This document shows, piece after piece, positions 45,845 to 56,318 of a stretch of DNA of 64,000 nucleotides. The notes under the pieces are model-generated. The model was not told the DNA's origin. It did not search any database and saw nothing but the letters and a program-made list of their open reading frames with translations. A program made the position numbers and the translations under genes. This DNA is from Aliidiomarina halalkaliphila. Lineage in GTDB: Bacteria; Pseudomonadota; Gammaproteobacteria; Enterobacterales; Alteromonadaceae. Each line of letters begins with the position of its first letter. Position 1 is the stretch's first letter. The DNA is taken from positions 248,001-312,000 of the forward strand of contig NZ_VJWL01000001.1 in the NCBI RefSeq assembly GCF_007096385.1. The letters run 5' to 3'.

Positions 45845-47347
45845 ATGAGCACGCAAAATTTGAAAGTGAAATTGTTCATCGATGGCGAGTTTGTGGAATC
45901 TGAAACCACAAAATATATTCCAGTCACCAATCCAGCGACGCAAGAAGTGATCGCGGAAGCACCTTGCGCCACACGTGCCGAGGTAGAGCGAGCCATTGCT
46001 AGTGCCAAAGCGGCATTTAAAACCTGGCGTGAAGTGCCAGTGCCAGAGCGGGCGCGAGTGATGATGCGTTATCAGGCATTGCTAAAAGAGCATCACGATG
46101 AAATCGCGACCATTCTCTCGAAAGAAACTGGGAAAACCTTTGACGACGCCAAAGGCGATGTTTGGCGCGGTATCGAAGTGGTTGAGCAAGCCGCGAATAT
46201 CCCTGCGTTAATGATGGGTGAAACCGCCGAGAACGTAGCACGGGGTATCGATACCTACAGTTATGTGCAGCCTTTGGGTGTGTGCGCAGGGATTACTCCA
46301 TTTAACTTCCCTGCCATGATTCCATTGTGGATGTTCCCTATGGCGATCGCGTGCGGTAACACCTTTATTTTGAAGCCGTCTGAGCAAGATCCACTGACAC
46401 CAACGCGTTTAGTTGAGTTGTTTGAAGAAGCCGGTGCGCCAAAAGGTGTGTTACAGATGATCCATGGTGGGAAAGAGCAAGTTGATTTGTTGCTACGTGA
46501 TCCTGAGGTGAAAGCATTATCCTTTGTGGGTTCGGTGCCGGTTGCTGAGTATATTTACCGCACGGGTACTGAACATCTAAAGCGGGTGCAAGCCTTCGCA
46601 GGTGCAAAAAACCACAGCGTGATTATGCCTGACTCGAACAAGCAAACCGTGATTAACAACTTGGTTGGTGCCTCTGTGGGTGCTGCTGGTCAGCGCTGTA
46701 TGGCGATTTCAGTAGCCGTATTTGTGGGTAAATCGAAAGAGTGGATTCCTGAGCTTGCTGAGCAATTGGCGAAAGTGACACCGGGCGCGTGGGATAACAA
46801 AGATGCGGCTTACGGCCCATTGATCAGCCCACAAGCGAAACAGCGCGTGGTTTCTATGATTGCCCAAGGCAAAAAAGAAGGCGCCGAGTGTTTGGTTGAT
46901 GGCACAGATTGCGTGGTTGAAGGATTCCCTGATGGAAACTGGGTAGGGCCAACCTTCTTTAGCAAAGTCACGCCAGAAATGAGCATTTACCAGCAAGAGA
47001 TCTTCGGTCCTGTGTTGTGTGCAGTGGAAGTGGAAACTCTGGAAGAAGCCATTGCCTTGGTGAATGCGAATCCATTTGGTAACGGTACCTCCATCTTTAC
47101 CGCCAATGGCGCTGCCGCGCGTAAGTACCAACACGAAGTAGAAGTTGGTCAGGTGGGGATTAACATTCCAATTCCTGTGCCACTACCTTTCTTCTCGTTT
47201 ACCGGTTGGAAAAACTCGTTCTTTGGTGATTTGCATGCTTATGGTAAGCAAGCGATTCGTTTCTATACAGAAACAAAAACGATTACCGCACGCTGGCCTG
47301 AAAGTGAAATCGATAACGGCCCGAATATGACCATTAAGCTGCAGTAA
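45845..47347 (+). CDS. mmsA: Methylmalonate-semialdehyde dehydrogenase (CoA-acylating)
   Basis: 500 residues. ALDH fold with [21 protein letters not shown] and the catalytic Cys in [11 protein letters not shown] (about 285). [28 protein letters not shown] at the C-terminus is an MmsA hallmark. It oxidises (S)-methylmalonate semialdehyde to propionyl-CoA in valine degradation. GAGGAAGT precedes the ATG. First gene of the valine operon; next gene 16 bases on. Confidence 0.95.
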   Translation: MSTQNLKVKLFIDGEFVESETTKYIPVTNPATQEVIAEAPCATRAEVERAIASAKAAFKTWREVPVPERARVMMRYQALLKEHHDEIATILSKETGKTFDDAKGDVWRGIEVVEQAANIPALMMGETAENVARGIDTYSYVQPLGVCAGITPFNFPAMIPLWMFPMAIACGNTFILKPSEQDPLTPTRLVELFEEAGAPKGVLQMIHGGKEQVDLLLRDPEVKALSFVGSVPVAEYIYRTGTEHLKRVQAFAGAKNHSVIMPDSNKQTVINNLVGASVGAAGQRCMAISVAVFVGKSKEWIPELAEQLAKVTPGAWDNKDAAYGPLISPQAKQRVVSMIAQGKKEGAECLVDGTDCVVEGFPDGNWVGPTFFSKVTPEMSIYQQEIFGPVLCAVEVETLEEAIALVNANPFGNGTSIFTANGAAARKYQHEVEVGQVGINIPIPVPLPFFSFTGWKNSFFGDLHAYGKQAIRFYTETKTITARWPESEIDNGPNMTIKLQ

Positions 47348-47363
47348 TCGCGGGAGATTCATT

Positions 47364-48521
47364 GTGAATTTTAATTTAACGGATGACCAACAAGCTTTTG
47401 TCGACACGGCCCGTGCCTTTGCTGAAAAGGAAATGGCACCTCATGCTGCCAAGTGGGATGCGGAACATTATTTTCCAATTGAGGTGTTCCGCAAGGCTGG
47501 CGAGATGGGTTTTATGGGCATGTACACGCCGGAAAGCGCCGGCGGTTTTGGCATGTCTCGGCTTGATTCTGCTTTAATTTTCGAGCAATTGGCCATGGGG
47601 TGCACCGCAACCACGGCGATGATGACCATTCATAACATGGTGACATGGATGATTGGCTCATTTGCTACCCCGGAAGTGATTGACCAGTGGGTACCGGAGC
47701 TGGTGGCTGGTGAAAAGCTGGGTTCTTACTGCTTAACGGAGCCAGGTGCTGGCTCCGACGCTGCAAGCCTGCGTACAAGTGCGAAGAAAGATGGCGATAG
47801 CTATGTTTTGAACGGTTCTAAAATGTTCATTTCTGGTGCCGGTGAAACCGACGTGTTGGTGGTGATGGCACGGACCGGTGGCGAAGGTGCCCGAGGAATC
47901 TCCGCATTTGTAGTACCTGCGGACGCCAAAGGTGTGAGCTACGGCAAAGCAGAAGAGAAGATGGGTTGGAACGCACAGCCCACCCGTTTGGTCACGTTTG
48001 AGGACGTGCGTATTCCAACGCAAAATTTGCTAGGCGCCGAAGGCGAAGGTTTTAAATTTGCCATGATGGGTCTCGACGGTGGTCGTATCAATATCGCCGT
48101 GTGCTCGGTGGGTACAGCCCAAGCGGCGCTGAATACGGCGCGGGACTATATGCATGAGCGTAGCCAGTTTGGAAAACCCTTGGCGGCGTTCCAAGCCATG
48201 CAATTCAAATTAGCGGACATGGCCACGGAACTGGTGGCGGCGCGTCAGATGGTGCGTTTGGCTGCCTTTAAAGTGGATCAGAACGATAGTGATAAAACAA
48301 CGTACTGTGCCATGGCAAAGCGCTTTGCGACGGATATTGGCTTCCAGGTATGTAACGAAGCGCTGCAAATCCACGGCGGTTATGGCTATATCAAGGAATA
48401 TCCACTTGAGCGACATGTTCGTGACGTGCGCGTTCATCAGATCCTTGAAGGAACAAACGAGATTATGCGGTTAATCATCGCCCGTCGTTTGTTAGCGGAT
48501 GGCGCTGCAGAGTTACTATAA
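47364..48521 (+). CDS. Acyl-CoA dehydrogenase, probable isobutyryl-CoA dehydrogenase
   Basis: 385 residues. YCLTEPGAGSDAASLRT and the C-terminal ILEGTNEIMRLIIARRLL (with the segment that precedes the catalytic Glu) are standard short-chain ACAD motifs. It introduces the first double bond in valine degradation, giving methacrylyl-CoA. It lies second in the mms operon, as acdA/acadh in related bacteria. Isobutyryl or 2-methylbutyryl specificity is inferred from context. Confidence 0.9.
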   Translation: MNFNLTDDQQAFVDTARAFAEKEMAPHAAKWDAEHYFPIEVFRKAGEMGFMGMYTPESAGGFGMSRLDSALIFEQLAMGCTATTAMMTIHNMVTWMIGSFATPEVIDQWVPELVAGEKLGSYCLTEPGAGSDAASLRTSAKKDGDSYVLNGSKMFISGAGETDVLVVMARTGGEGARGISAFVVPADAKGVSYGKAEEKMGWNAQPTRLVTFEDVRIPTQNLLGAEGEGFKFAMMGLDGGRINIAVCSVGTAQAALNTARDYMHERSQFGKPLAAFQAMQFKLADMATELVAARQMVRLAAFKVDQNDSDKTTYCAMAKRFATDIGFQVCNEALQIHGGYGYIKEYPLERHVRDVRVHQILEGTNEIMRLIIARRLLADGAAELL

Positions 48522-48555
48522 CCGGCAGGAAGAATTTCAGAGATAAGGAGTGATC

Positions 48556-49713
48556 ATGGGACAAGCGCAGCACATTGATCTCGATGCAGTAGCAAACCCA
48601 GACGCGGTGTTGTTTTCTGAATTGGAGACGGTAAGCGGCAAGAAAATTGGGGTGGCTTGTTTAAACGTAGAGCGTTCATTGAACGCGCTTAGCCTTGATA
48701 TGATTAACTTGCTTTATCCCCAGCTGATCGCATGGCAGGATGACCCGAATATTGCCTGTGTATGGCTTGAAGGTGCAGGGGAGAAAGCCTTTTGCGCTGG
48801 TGGCGATATTGTGGCGATGTATCAAGCCATCAAAGCGATGCCGAATACTGCCGTACCGGAAGTGGTCGGTTTCTTTAGCAAGGAATACCGCCTCGACTAT
48901 TTGATCCAAACTTACCGCAAACCCATGGTGGTGTGGGGTGATGGATTTGTGATGGGCGGTGGTATGGGCTTGATGAATGGGGCCTCCCACCGGGTTGTCA
49001 CTGAGCGTTCGCGCTTGGCGATGCCAGAAATCAGCATTGGTCTGTATCCGGATGTCGGTGCGACTTATTTCCTCGGACAATTACCCGATAAAATGGGCCT
49101 TTTCCTCGGCTTGACGGCAGCGCAAGTCAATGGGGCGGATGCCTTGTATTTGGGCATGGCGGATTATGCATTGCCAAGCGCTGGGCGAGACAGCATGAAG
49201 CAGGCATTGGTGAACGCCAGTTGGACCGATGACCAAGATCTCAACCTGGCCACGTTAAGTGATGCGTTGAGTTCACGTTCGTTAGCACAGGATGAATTGC
49301 CGGTAGCCGAACTCGCGGCCCGCAAAGACGAAATTGCTGGCTTGATGGACGCTGATGGTATTAGTGCCGTGACCGAGCAGTTTCTTGCTTATGAAACCGA
49401 CGATGCGCTACTGAGCCGTGCCCAGAAAACATTACAAGCGGGGTGCCCAATGACGGCGCACATCGTTTGGCAGCAATTACAGTTTGGCACCGAATTAACC
49501 TTAGCCGATGCCTTTCGCCTCGAGCTGACCTTGTCGGTGAACTGCGCCGTGAAAGGGGACTTCGCCGAGGGTGTGCGGGCCTTATTAATTGATAAGGACC
49601 GGAACCCCAAATGGTCCCACAGCGCGGTTGCCGAGGTGAGCCAAGAGGACTTGGATGACATGTTTATTGCCCCTTGGGGCGAAGGCGAACATCCGCTAAA
49701 TGACTTAGTGTAA
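48556..49713 (+). CDS. 3-hydroxyisobutyryl-CoA hydrolase (HIBCH-type crotonase family)
   Basis: 385 residues, too long for simple enoyl-CoA hydratases (about 260) but right for the ECH_2/HIBCH group. FCAGGDIVAMYQA forms the oxyanion hole; GGGMGLMNGA and LAMPEISIGLYPDVGATYFL (catalytic Glu/Asp) are HIBCH features. It releases free 3-hydroxyisobutyrate. AAGGAG is six bases before the ATG at 48556; a GTG two codons earlier would overlap it. Followed by mmsB after 10 bases. Confidence 0.9.
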   Translation: MGQAQHIDLDAVANPDAVLFSELETVSGKKIGVACLNVERSLNALSLDMINLLYPQLIAWQDDPNIACVWLEGAGEKAFCAGGDIVAMYQAIKAMPNTAVPEVVGFFSKEYRLDYLIQTYRKPMVVWGDGFVMGGGMGLMNGASHRVVTERSRLAMPEISIGLYPDVGATYFLGQLPDKMGLFLGLTAAQVNGADALYLGMADYALPSAGRDSMKQALVNASWTDDQDLNLATLSDALSSRSLAQDELPVAELAARKDEIAGLMDADGISAVTEQFLAYETDDALLSRAQKTLQAGCPMTAHIVWQQLQFGTELTLADAFRLELTLSVNCAVKGDFAEGVRALLIDKDRNPKWSHSAVAEVSQEDLDDMFIAPWGEGEHPLNDLV

Positions 49714-49723
49714 GGAGCACCAG

Positions 49724-50617
49724 ATGGCGCGTATTGGATTTATTGGATTAGGTAATATGGGTGGCCCGATGGCCACCAACTTGGTCAACGCTGGCCACGA
49801 TGTACATGTATTCGATTTGTCTGCTGAGGCGTTACAGCGGCTTGAAGCCGCTGGTGCGAGCGTAGCATCGAGTGCAGCTGATGCCGTGCAAAACGTTGAA
49901 TACGTGGTCTCCATGCTGCCTGCTGATAAGCATGTGAAATCATTGTACTTCGGTGAGCAGGGGATTGCTGGGGCGATCCAAAAAGGTACCTTGATTATTG
50001 ATTCGAGCACTATTTCTGCCGAAACTGCACGGGAACTAGCCGGTGAATTGACTGGCCAGGGATTACGCTTTATTGATGCGCCAGTATCCGGTGGTGTCGG
50101 TGGCGCGAAAGCAGGCACCTTAACCTTTATTTGCGGCGGCGAAGCGGCCGATATTGAAGAAGCCCGTCCTATTCTCGAAGGCATGGGGAAAAACGTATTT
50201 AAAGCCGGTGGTCATGGCGCAGGTCAAGTGGCGAAAATCTGCAACAATATGTTGCTCGCCGTGTTGATGGCAGGCACCTCAGAAGCCTTGGCTTTAGGTC
50301 GTGCGCAAGGGTTAGATCCGGAAGTGCTATCCAATATTATGCTGCAAAGTTCAGGTCGGAACTGGACCTTGGAAGTGTATAATCCGTGTCCTGGCGTGAT
50401 GGAAGGGGTTCCTTCGAGTAATAACTATCAGGGCGGCTTCTTAGTTGATCTCATGATCAAAGATTTAGGTCTTGCTCAGAGCACTGCAGGCAATACGCAA
50501 TCCGCCACGCCCATGGGTAATCTAGCTGCTGAATTGTTCCGTCAACACAGTGATCAGGGCAACGGCAGCAAGGATTTCTCGAGTATTTTTCAGTTATTTG
50601 ACCAGAAAGGAAACTAA
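49724..50617 (+). CDS. mmsB: 3-hydroxyisobutyrate dehydrogenase
   Basis: 297 residues. GFIGLGNMGGPMATNL at the N-terminus binds NAD; DAPVSGGVGGAKAGTL is the substrate-binding loop; GAGQVAKICNNMLL contains the catalytic Lys. It makes methylmalonate semialdehyde, the MmsA substrate. Conserved order hydrolase-mmsB supports the call. Confidence 0.95.
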   Translation: MARIGFIGLGNMGGPMATNLVNAGHDVHVFDLSAEALQRLEAAGASVASSAADAVQNVEYVVSMLPADKHVKSLYFGEQGIAGAIQKGTLIIDSSTISAETARELAGELTGQGLRFIDAPVSGGVGGAKAGTLTFICGGEAADIEEARPILEGMGKNVFKAGGHGAGQVAKICNNMLLAVLMAGTSEALALGRAQGLDPEVLSNIMLQSSGRNWTLEVYNPCPGVMEGVPSSNNYQGGFLVDLMIKDLGLAQSTAGNTQSATPMGNLAAELFRQHSDQGNGSKDFSSIFQLFDQKGN

Positions 50618-50622
50618 TACCG

Positions 50623-51387
50623 ATGCAAATTAAAGATGCGGTCGTTGTTATTACTGGAGGCGCACAAGGCCTTGGACGTTCCATGGCTGAAGACTTTGCG
50701 GCTCGTGGTGCGCGCTTAGCCTTAATCGATATGAATGATGACATGCTGCAAGACGCCGCTGCTCATTGTTCTAAACTAGGCGCGGGGGATGTGCAAACCT
50801 ATAACGTGAACGTGACCCAAGAAGCTGCGGTTGAAGGTGCCTTTGCTCAGATTGATGCGCACTTTGGTGGTTTAGATGTCTTGATTAACAACGCCGGTAT
50901 TTTGCGTGATGGCATGCTGATTAAATGCAAAGAAGGTGAAATCACCCACAAGATGCCGTTACAGCAATGGCAGTCGGTGATTGACGTAAATCTAACAGGA
51001 ACTTTCTTGTGTGGTCGGGAAGCGGCCGCGGTGATGGCGAAGCGTGGGCGCAAGGGCGTGATCATTAATATCTCAAGCGTGGCGCGCGCCGGCAATATCG
51101 GTCAAACCAACTATGCAGCAACGAAAGCAGGCGTGGTCGCCATGACGGTGACTTGGGCACGTGAGTTAGGTCGCTTTGGTATTCGTTGCGGTGCCATTGC
51201 TCCGGGCTTTATTGAAACGCCAATGACAGCGCAAATGAAGCCGGAAGCCATTGAGCGGGCATTATCGATGGTGCCATTGCGTCGTTGGGGACAGCCCACG
51301 GAAGTCGCAGATTCAGCGCGCTTTATCATTGAAAACGACTTTTTCAGTGGCCGCGTGATCGAAATCGACGGCGGCGTTCGTCTGTAA
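50623..51387 (+). CDS. SDR-family oxidoreductase (FabG-like) of the valine operon
   Basis: 254 residues. TGGAQGLG (10-17), NNAGIL, catalytic SSVARAGN...YAATK and the C-terminal RVIEIDGGVRL are classic FabG/3-hydroxyacyl-CoA dehydrogenase traits. It may act on 3-hydroxyacyl-CoA of branched chains (for example the isoleucine intermediate), by analogy with other mms clusters. It starts 6 bases after mmsB and ends the operon at a hairpin. Confidence 0.87.
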   Translation: MQIKDAVVVITGGAQGLGRSMAEDFAARGARLALIDMNDDMLQDAAAHCSKLGAGDVQTYNVNVTQEAAVEGAFAQIDAHFGGLDVLINNAGILRDGMLIKCKEGEITHKMPLQQWQSVIDVNLTGTFLCGREAAAVMAKRGRKGVIINISSVARAGNIGQTNYAATKAGVVAMTVTWARELGRFGIRCGAIAPGFIETPMTAQMKPEAIERALSMVPLRRWGQPTEVADSARFIIENDFFSGRVIEIDGGVRL

Positions 51388-51395
51388 AATCCACC

Positions 51396-51431
51396 AGCAC
51401 CTGCAGATAACCTTGGTTCCCTGCAGGTGCT
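51396..51431 (+). terminator. Strong hairpin after the valine operon
   Basis: AGCACCTGCAG and CTGCAGGTGCT arms, 11 perfect pairs, with a 14-base loop. There is no T-tract, so it may be a transcript-end stabiliser or a Rho-assisted terminator rather than an intrinsic one. Confidence 0.6.
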
Positions 51432-51506
51432 TCTGGTATCCATGTTTGATGCGGATTGATTTAAGGGTATTACCGCCATGAAACTTAGTTGCGCGTACTC
51501 AATGCA

Positions 51507-51932
51507 TTAAGGTTTGCGTACCCACTCACCATCGATTTCAATGTAATGCCCGCTTTGGGTTCGTTGAATTGAACGTTGACCCGCTAGTGCTTCTATCTCA
51601 GTAACCGGTACATTGTTCTCAGTCGCTAAGCGCACGTATTCGTCTCGGCGAACCTCATTGATTAAGCGCACCACATCTGCGGCATACTCTTCATCGCGCA
51701 CTAAGCCAAGATAACCGGTTTTGGTTTCACCAATTAATCCTCGATTTTTGTAATCGCGAATTAGGTTGGAGGCGTCTTGTAGGGTAATGCTGCTCGACAT
51801 AAAAAGGCTTGCAGCCGCCATTTTAGGAGCATTGGCCAATGCATTGCTTTGCGCTAACACGGGGCTGCCTAGTATGGCTGTCACGCATAGACCGACTAAA
51901 CTGATGCGTGCTGTTATTGACAATAAAGTCAT
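51507..51932 (-). CDS. ydbL: YdbL family protein (DUF1318)
   Basis: 141 residues. A Sec signal peptide (ITARISLVGLCVTAILGSPVLAQ) leads to a periplasmic DUF1318 domain; IRDYKNRGLIGETKTGYLGLV is the family core. YdbL is the third gene of ydbH-ynbE-ydbL and is reported to modulate the YdbH-YnbE bridge that moves phospholipids between membranes. It is 15 bases downstream of ynbE. Confidence 0.9.
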   Translation of the reverse strand: MTLLSITARISLVGLCVTAILGSPVLAQSNALANAPKMAAASLFMSSSITLQDASNLIRDYKNRGLIGETKTGYLGLVRDEEYAADVVRLINEVRRDEYVRLATENNVPVTEIEALAGQRSIQRTQSGHYIEIDGEWVRKP

Positions 51933-51947
51933 AAGACAAATCCTTGT

Positions 51948-52199
51948 TTAAAAGAGACCACTTGATTCGCTAAACATTTCATCGAGCTCACGGGCAACGC
52001 GAATGTAAATTTCATGTTCAATTTTCACGTTTAAATTAATCGTGATCGGCTCGGGGGTTGCCACGCGCACGGTTGGAGTGCAGCCAACAGTGGTTAAGGC
52101 TAATATACTTAGCCCAAATACACCGAGTACAGTACTCCGTATAGACGCAGCGCGACGACCGCGAGAGGTCTTTCTCAGTTGCTGCCGGATATTATCCAT
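51948..52199 (-). CDS. ynbE: YnbE-like outer-membrane lipoprotein
   Basis: 83 residues with a signal peptide ending at a lipobox (LALTTVGC). The core EPITINLNVKIEHEI is the YnbE signature. YnbE forms a beta-strand stack that joins the C-terminus of YdbH to the outer membrane. It lies between ydbH and ydbL, 38 bases after ydbH. Longer basic N-terminal extension before the signal than usual. Confidence 0.9.
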   Translation of the reverse strand: MDNIRQQLRKTSRGRRAASIRSTVLGVFGLSILALTTVGCTPTVRVATPEPITINLNVKIEHEIYIRVARELDEMFSESSGLF

Positions 52200-52237
52200 A
52201 AATCCTCACTGGTTTCGACGAGGTGCATTGGGCACCT

Positions 52238-55200
52238 TTAACGTACTGTTTCCAAAAACTTCTGTTGCACGCGTTGATGAATAATTTCATTTACTCTGTT
52301 CGATAATTGTAAGCCAGTTATCAGTGCCGGCAAGTTTTCCTGCAACGAAAGATTCAAATGGATCGGTCGACTGCCCGGTAACTGAGGATTTTGACCGCGT
52401 AATCGCAGTACAAGTTCCAATGCCCCATCTTCTTGATACATCACTTCGCCATCAAGGTGTTCATATTCGAAGTGATCGAAGGCGTCGGTAAGGATGCGCA
52501 TCGCTGGGTTCGTGCGACCAATGGCGGTGGCTCGCTCTGAACGATAGTTGAGAACCCCTCCTGGTGGAATGGCAGCGACGGTGCCTCGATGAATACTGAT
52601 GCCTTGTTCTGAAAAGTGAAGGGGGAGCATGCCGGAAAAGCGACCTGTCCCTGTAAGATCAGGTGCGGGGTATTGCGTTAAGAGCTGATTCAAATCCAAT
52701 TCATGTAACTCAATGGGCAGGATAAAAGGGTTTCCGGATAGTTCATAGGTGCCACTTTGCACACGGGCGATACCACCAAAGAGCCCCAGTGCAGATTCAT
52801 CAATGGTGACGGTGCCATGGGGCAATATATTGTCCGCGGACGCCATGGCTTCTAACTGTTGGTAGCTTGCTTGATAACCTCCACGCAGCAGGAAGGGGCC
52901 AAAGTCAATACCTTGGTTAATGCGTAATACCCGCAAATTGGGTGAATGGGCATGGATTTGTTCTGGTTCAATACGAAGTTGTATGTCGCCGTTCAGACCG
53001 CCGAAACTGGTGGTGTCGTAGATTCCCACTGCATCCATAAACTGAATTGATGATTCCACTAGCCACGAGGGCTGATGGGCTGAAAAATCATCGGTTAGTC
53101 GTCCAGATACAGCCAGTCGGCCCCGTTGCAGTTGTAATAATTCGGGCCATTCGCCCCAAGCCCGCGCTATGGGATTTCCGGCGATAAAGAAAATGTCTGT
53201 GATATTCCAATCGATAACCAGAGATGACGGGTCGATAACGCCCTGATGATGCAAGCGCAAGCCGTGGCTGCTGGTAAGTTCGCCGCGCTCGAGGGTGATT
53301 CGTAAGGGGTCGCTAGCAAAACGCGTATCAGCTTGCCAGCGCCATTGTTGGGGAATCAGAGGCTCATATACCAAGTGGGGTAAGTTAAGTTCGCTGCGGC
53401 CTTCTGTAACGATGCCTTGCTCGCCCCAGAGTATGGCGTCGCTCTGGTATTGAAATTGGAACTGAGTGCGTAAAGCGTGTTCTGCATCAGTGGTATAGAC
53501 GAACTCACCATCTAAGCGCAGCGGTTTAGTTAAACGCAATTGCCACTGTGAATCATGTGGTTGGATTACGCCATCAAGTTCGAGCTGAGGTGAGCGCACG
53601 CTAAAGCTTTCATCTATGTCCATCCGTGCTTGTCGCCAACGCAGTGCAATACCAACTTCATCAATTCTAAATCCTTCCGGCGTTGAATCAGGCTCGGGTT
53701 CGCTGTGCGGATTCAGGGTGATCTGAAACGGGAGCTCCATGGAGAGTTCATGTGGGCTGTTGGCGAGCACCTGCGAATGTGTATGAAAGCGCCCCTGCCA
53801 TTGTGAAGGCTCGGATAAAGCGTTACTCAGCTGTATAGGCGCGTTATTGCTTAGCACGAAAGTCCACGCCAGTTCTGGAAATGACCAATGCAAATTCTCT
53901 TGCAGTCGCAAGTAGTCTAAATCAAAGAGTAGTCCGGAGAGATCAAGACGCACATCGTCGAGTTGCTCCTCAGTTAATACGGCCTGGGCTTTTAAGTCTA
54001 CGGTGCTGGAGGCATAGTCGGGAATGGTTAGCCGCATAGAGTCTGTGCCGGATGCTTGCAGTAGCCCCGTCCACTGTTGCTGTTGATGCGACCAATGCAG
54101 GCGCCAGTTGGCTTGCATAACGTTGGGAAGTTGGATGTGCTCCTCCCGAACTTCTGGGTCAGTGGTTGGAAGAAACGGTGGGACCGTCTCGGCAAACCAA
54201 TGCCACTTTTGTCTTAGTTGCGCCAAGGTTAATGGCTTTTGGCTTGGTTGCGTTATAACGATGTCTCCGCGCAGTTCGGAGTTTGCGGAGTCGTTCTTCG
54301 CCAGAGCCGGATCAATTTGTGTTTCGACAGCAAAAGTGCCGACTGGGCTATTGGTTAACGTAAGTGCTAGTTCGCCATGAAGAGCCATTGGCCATTGTGC
54401 GAGCGCTGATTGCGCCCGAATGTTGCCCTGGCTGGCAACGATCAGTTCGCTGTTCGCTTGGGTTGGTAATGCCTGTATCGAAGCATTTAGTGGCGTTATC
54501 TGTGAGTAACGTGCCGCGAAAGCCGCCATTGCATACTGTAGCGGCGCGGCATTAAGAGCACTTTGCACCTGAAAGTCTAGTGAATCTAAGGCACCATCTC
54601 GCTCGTGAGCATAGTATGCATCTAGTTGAATATGCCCTTGAAAAGAGTGCGTCAGATGGTACACCGTGACCCTATGCTTAGAGTTTACCATCGCGTCTTT
54701 ATCTTGATGCCAATGCCACCTTATGACGTGGCTACTGTTGAGGGCGGGTAGGTGTGTTTGTTCAGGAACGTGCAAATCAATCTGCAGCGACGAAGCGTCA
54801 ACCCGTTCAAGGGTTACCGACATGTAAAGATGAAAAAGAGTATCGCTGCTGTTGTCTGGTAGCAGGGTGATTTGGGTATGCTTAAAGTGTGCGCCGTCGA
54901 AGTGATCAAGCCGATCTGATATCTGCTGCAGCGGTTGCATCCAGTTCTTATCCTGCAGTACATCAGGCAAGGCAGCGGCGACAGTATCCGGTGGTGTTTG
55001 CTCGGACCCAGCGAATAAGGCCGATGGCAGTGTAATATGAGGATGTTGAACATCAAGTGACAGCAAGTGTGGCACAGGGGTAAGTCTGTCACGTGTCCAC
55101 GACCAGTGAAGTTGAATCTGTTCTGCGGTTACCGGAATTGAGAGATCTGCATCCGTGTAGACAAGGGATATATCGGCTAGCTGAATGTGGCGAACCCCGA

Positions 55201-55360
55201 TACGTTCAATCTGATATTGAACCGAGTGTATTCCCGCATCCTCTAGCTGTTGGTAGACCCACGAGCGCAGTGACCACAAGCCAACCAATGCGATTAGCGC
55301 CAGAATGCATAGTATGAAAATGCCGCGCACAACAAATGGAAAAAGAACCCGCGCTGCCAT
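52238..55360 (-). CDS. ydbH: YdbH, AsmA-like intermembrane phospholipid transport protein
   Basis: 1040 residues, longer than the roughly 880 of E. coli. A membrane anchor (residues 8-32) is followed by a very long run of beta-strand repeats with little charge on one face, as in AsmA/TamB/YhdP bridges. The C-terminal DUF3971-like block (RLRGQNPQLPGSRPIHLNLSLQENLP) is recognisable. It carries phospholipids across the periplasm with YnbE and is functionally redundant with TamB and YhdP in E. coli. The ATG at 55360 is used; a TTG one codon upstream is the alternative. Very low density of recognisable motifs in the middle. Confidence 0.88.
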   Translation of the reverse strand: MAARVLFPFVVRGIFILCILALIALVGLWSLRSWVYQQLEDAGIHSVQYQIERIGVRHIQLADISLVYTDADLSIPVTAEQIQLHWSWTRDRLTPVPHLLSLDVQHPHITLPSALFAGSEQTPPDTVAAALPDVLQDKNWMQPLQQISDRLDHFDGAHFKHTQITLLPDNSSDTLFHLYMSVTLERVDASSLQIDLHVPEQTHLPALNSSHVIRWHWHQDKDAMVNSKHRVTVYHLTHSFQGHIQLDAYYAHERDGALDSLDFQVQSALNAAPLQYAMAAFAARYSQITPLNASIQALPTQANSELIVASQGNIRAQSALAQWPMALHGELALTLTNSPVGTFAVETQIDPALAKNDSANSELRGDIVITQPSQKPLTLAQLRQKWHWFAETVPPFLPTTDPEVREEHIQLPNVMQANWRLHWSHQQQQWTGLLQASGTDSMRLTIPDYASSTVDLKAQAVLTEEQLDDVRLDLSGLLFDLDYLRLQENLHWSFPELAWTFVLSNNAPIQLSNALSEPSQWQGRFHTHSQVLANSPHELSMELPFQITLNPHSEPEPDSTPEGFRIDEVGIALRWRQARMDIDESFSVRSPQLELDGVIQPHDSQWQLRLTKPLRLDGEFVYTTDAEHALRTQFQFQYQSDAILWGEQGIVTEGRSELNLPHLVYEPLIPQQWRWQADTRFASDPLRITLERGELTSSHGLRLHHQGVIDPSSLVIDWNITDIFFIAGNPIARAWGEWPELLQLQRGRLAVSGRLTDDFSAHQPSWLVESSIQFMDAVGIYDTTSFGGLNGDIQLRIEPEQIHAHSPNLRVLRINQGIDFGPFLLRGGYQASYQQLEAMASADNILPHGTVTIDESALGLFGGIARVQSGTYELSGNPFILPIELHELDLNQLLTQYPAPDLTGTGRFSGMLPLHFSEQGISIHRGTVAAIPPGGVLNYRSERATAIGRTNPAMRILTDAFDHFEYEHLDGEVMYQEDGALELVLRLRGQNPQLPGSRPIHLNLSLQENLPALITGLQLSNRVNEIIHQRVQQKFLETVR

Positions 55361-55630
55361 CAACTCACCTTGACTAGCCGCATGGCTAGATGATTAATCC
55401 TGTATTCCCTTACGACAATGATTGTCATCAGTCGGTTCCTTGTTTGCTCACGAAAGGTGTCGGCGGTTAATGCCATGTACTTGCTATGATTGCACCTTGG
55501 AATTATTCGCTCGGGATGAACCCATCGTTATCTATTACATAGTTTAGCAACGACACGTCGGGATAGCCTGTTCAAGTGAAATAAAAAGGGTAAACTAAGC
55601 ATACGAAGTTGTTAATATAGAAGACTCAGG

Positions 55631-56197
55631 ATGTTGACTACCGAAAAAACCGAGGACCAAAAACTCATCGCAACCCAGCGTTGGCTTGAGCGCGTTGTAA
55701 TTGCCCATAATTTTTGTCCATTTGCGAAACCTGTAGTACGCGCCGAACGCGTTCGCTATCGTTTGCTCGACGCGCGCAATGTTGAGCAATTGCTGCATGA
55801 ACTGCGGGCAGAGTGTGATTATTTAGATCAACATTCAGAGACGGCAACCAGTTTATTAGTGCTCAATCACTTGGGTGAGGACTTTTACGATTACCTCGAT
55901 CTTGTGGCCGATGCTGATCATTGGCTCGCTCAAGAGAATTACGAAGGGATTTATCAAGTGGCGAGCTTCCATCCGGAGTATGTTTTTGCCGGCACGCAAG
56001 CATCGGATCCGTCAAATTTTACCAATCGATCCCCATATCCGCTATTGCATATTCTACGCGAAGATGACGTGACTACAGCATTGGCTGATTGGCGTGACCC
56101 CGAGAATATTCCTGAGCGCAATATCCGCCACGCACGTGCTCTAGGTACCCAGTATTTCCGTGATCTATTGATCGAAATTGATTCGGAAAAATCCTAA
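55631..56197 (+). CDS. DUF1415 family protein
   Basis: 188 residues. RWLERVVIAHNFCPFAKPV near the N-terminus and GIYQVASFHPEYVFAG, then NRSPYPLLHILREDDV are DUF1415 blocks. Function is unknown; the conserved Cys in NFCPFA suggests a redox or metal role. It starts 270 bases after the divergent ydbH start; I see no obvious promoter in that gap. Confidence 0.86.
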   Translation: MLTTEKTEDQKLIATQRWLERVVIAHNFCPFAKPVVRAERVRYRLLDARNVEQLLHELRAECDYLDQHSETATSLLVLNHLGEDFYDYLDLVADADHWLAQENYEGIYQVASFHPEYVFAGTQASDPSNFTNRSPYPLLHILREDDVTTALADWRDPENIPERNIRHARALGTQYFRDLLIEIDSEKS

Positions 56198-56213
56198 TCC
56201 TGTCCTGAGTCGT

Positions 56214-56247
56214 CACCTTCTTGGAAAGGTAACAAGGTGAAGGTTTT
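56214..56247 (+). terminator. Weak terminator-like hairpin after the DUF1415 gene
   Basis: CACCTT and AAGGTG arms, 14-base loop, then TTTTT. Stem short and loop long, so low confidence. Confidence 0.4.
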
Positions 56248-56318
56248 TGCGAAGACTTTCTCAATAGGATACCGTTTGTATTATGAGCGTAACCCAAAAA
56301 CAGTGGCTAGAACTGTAT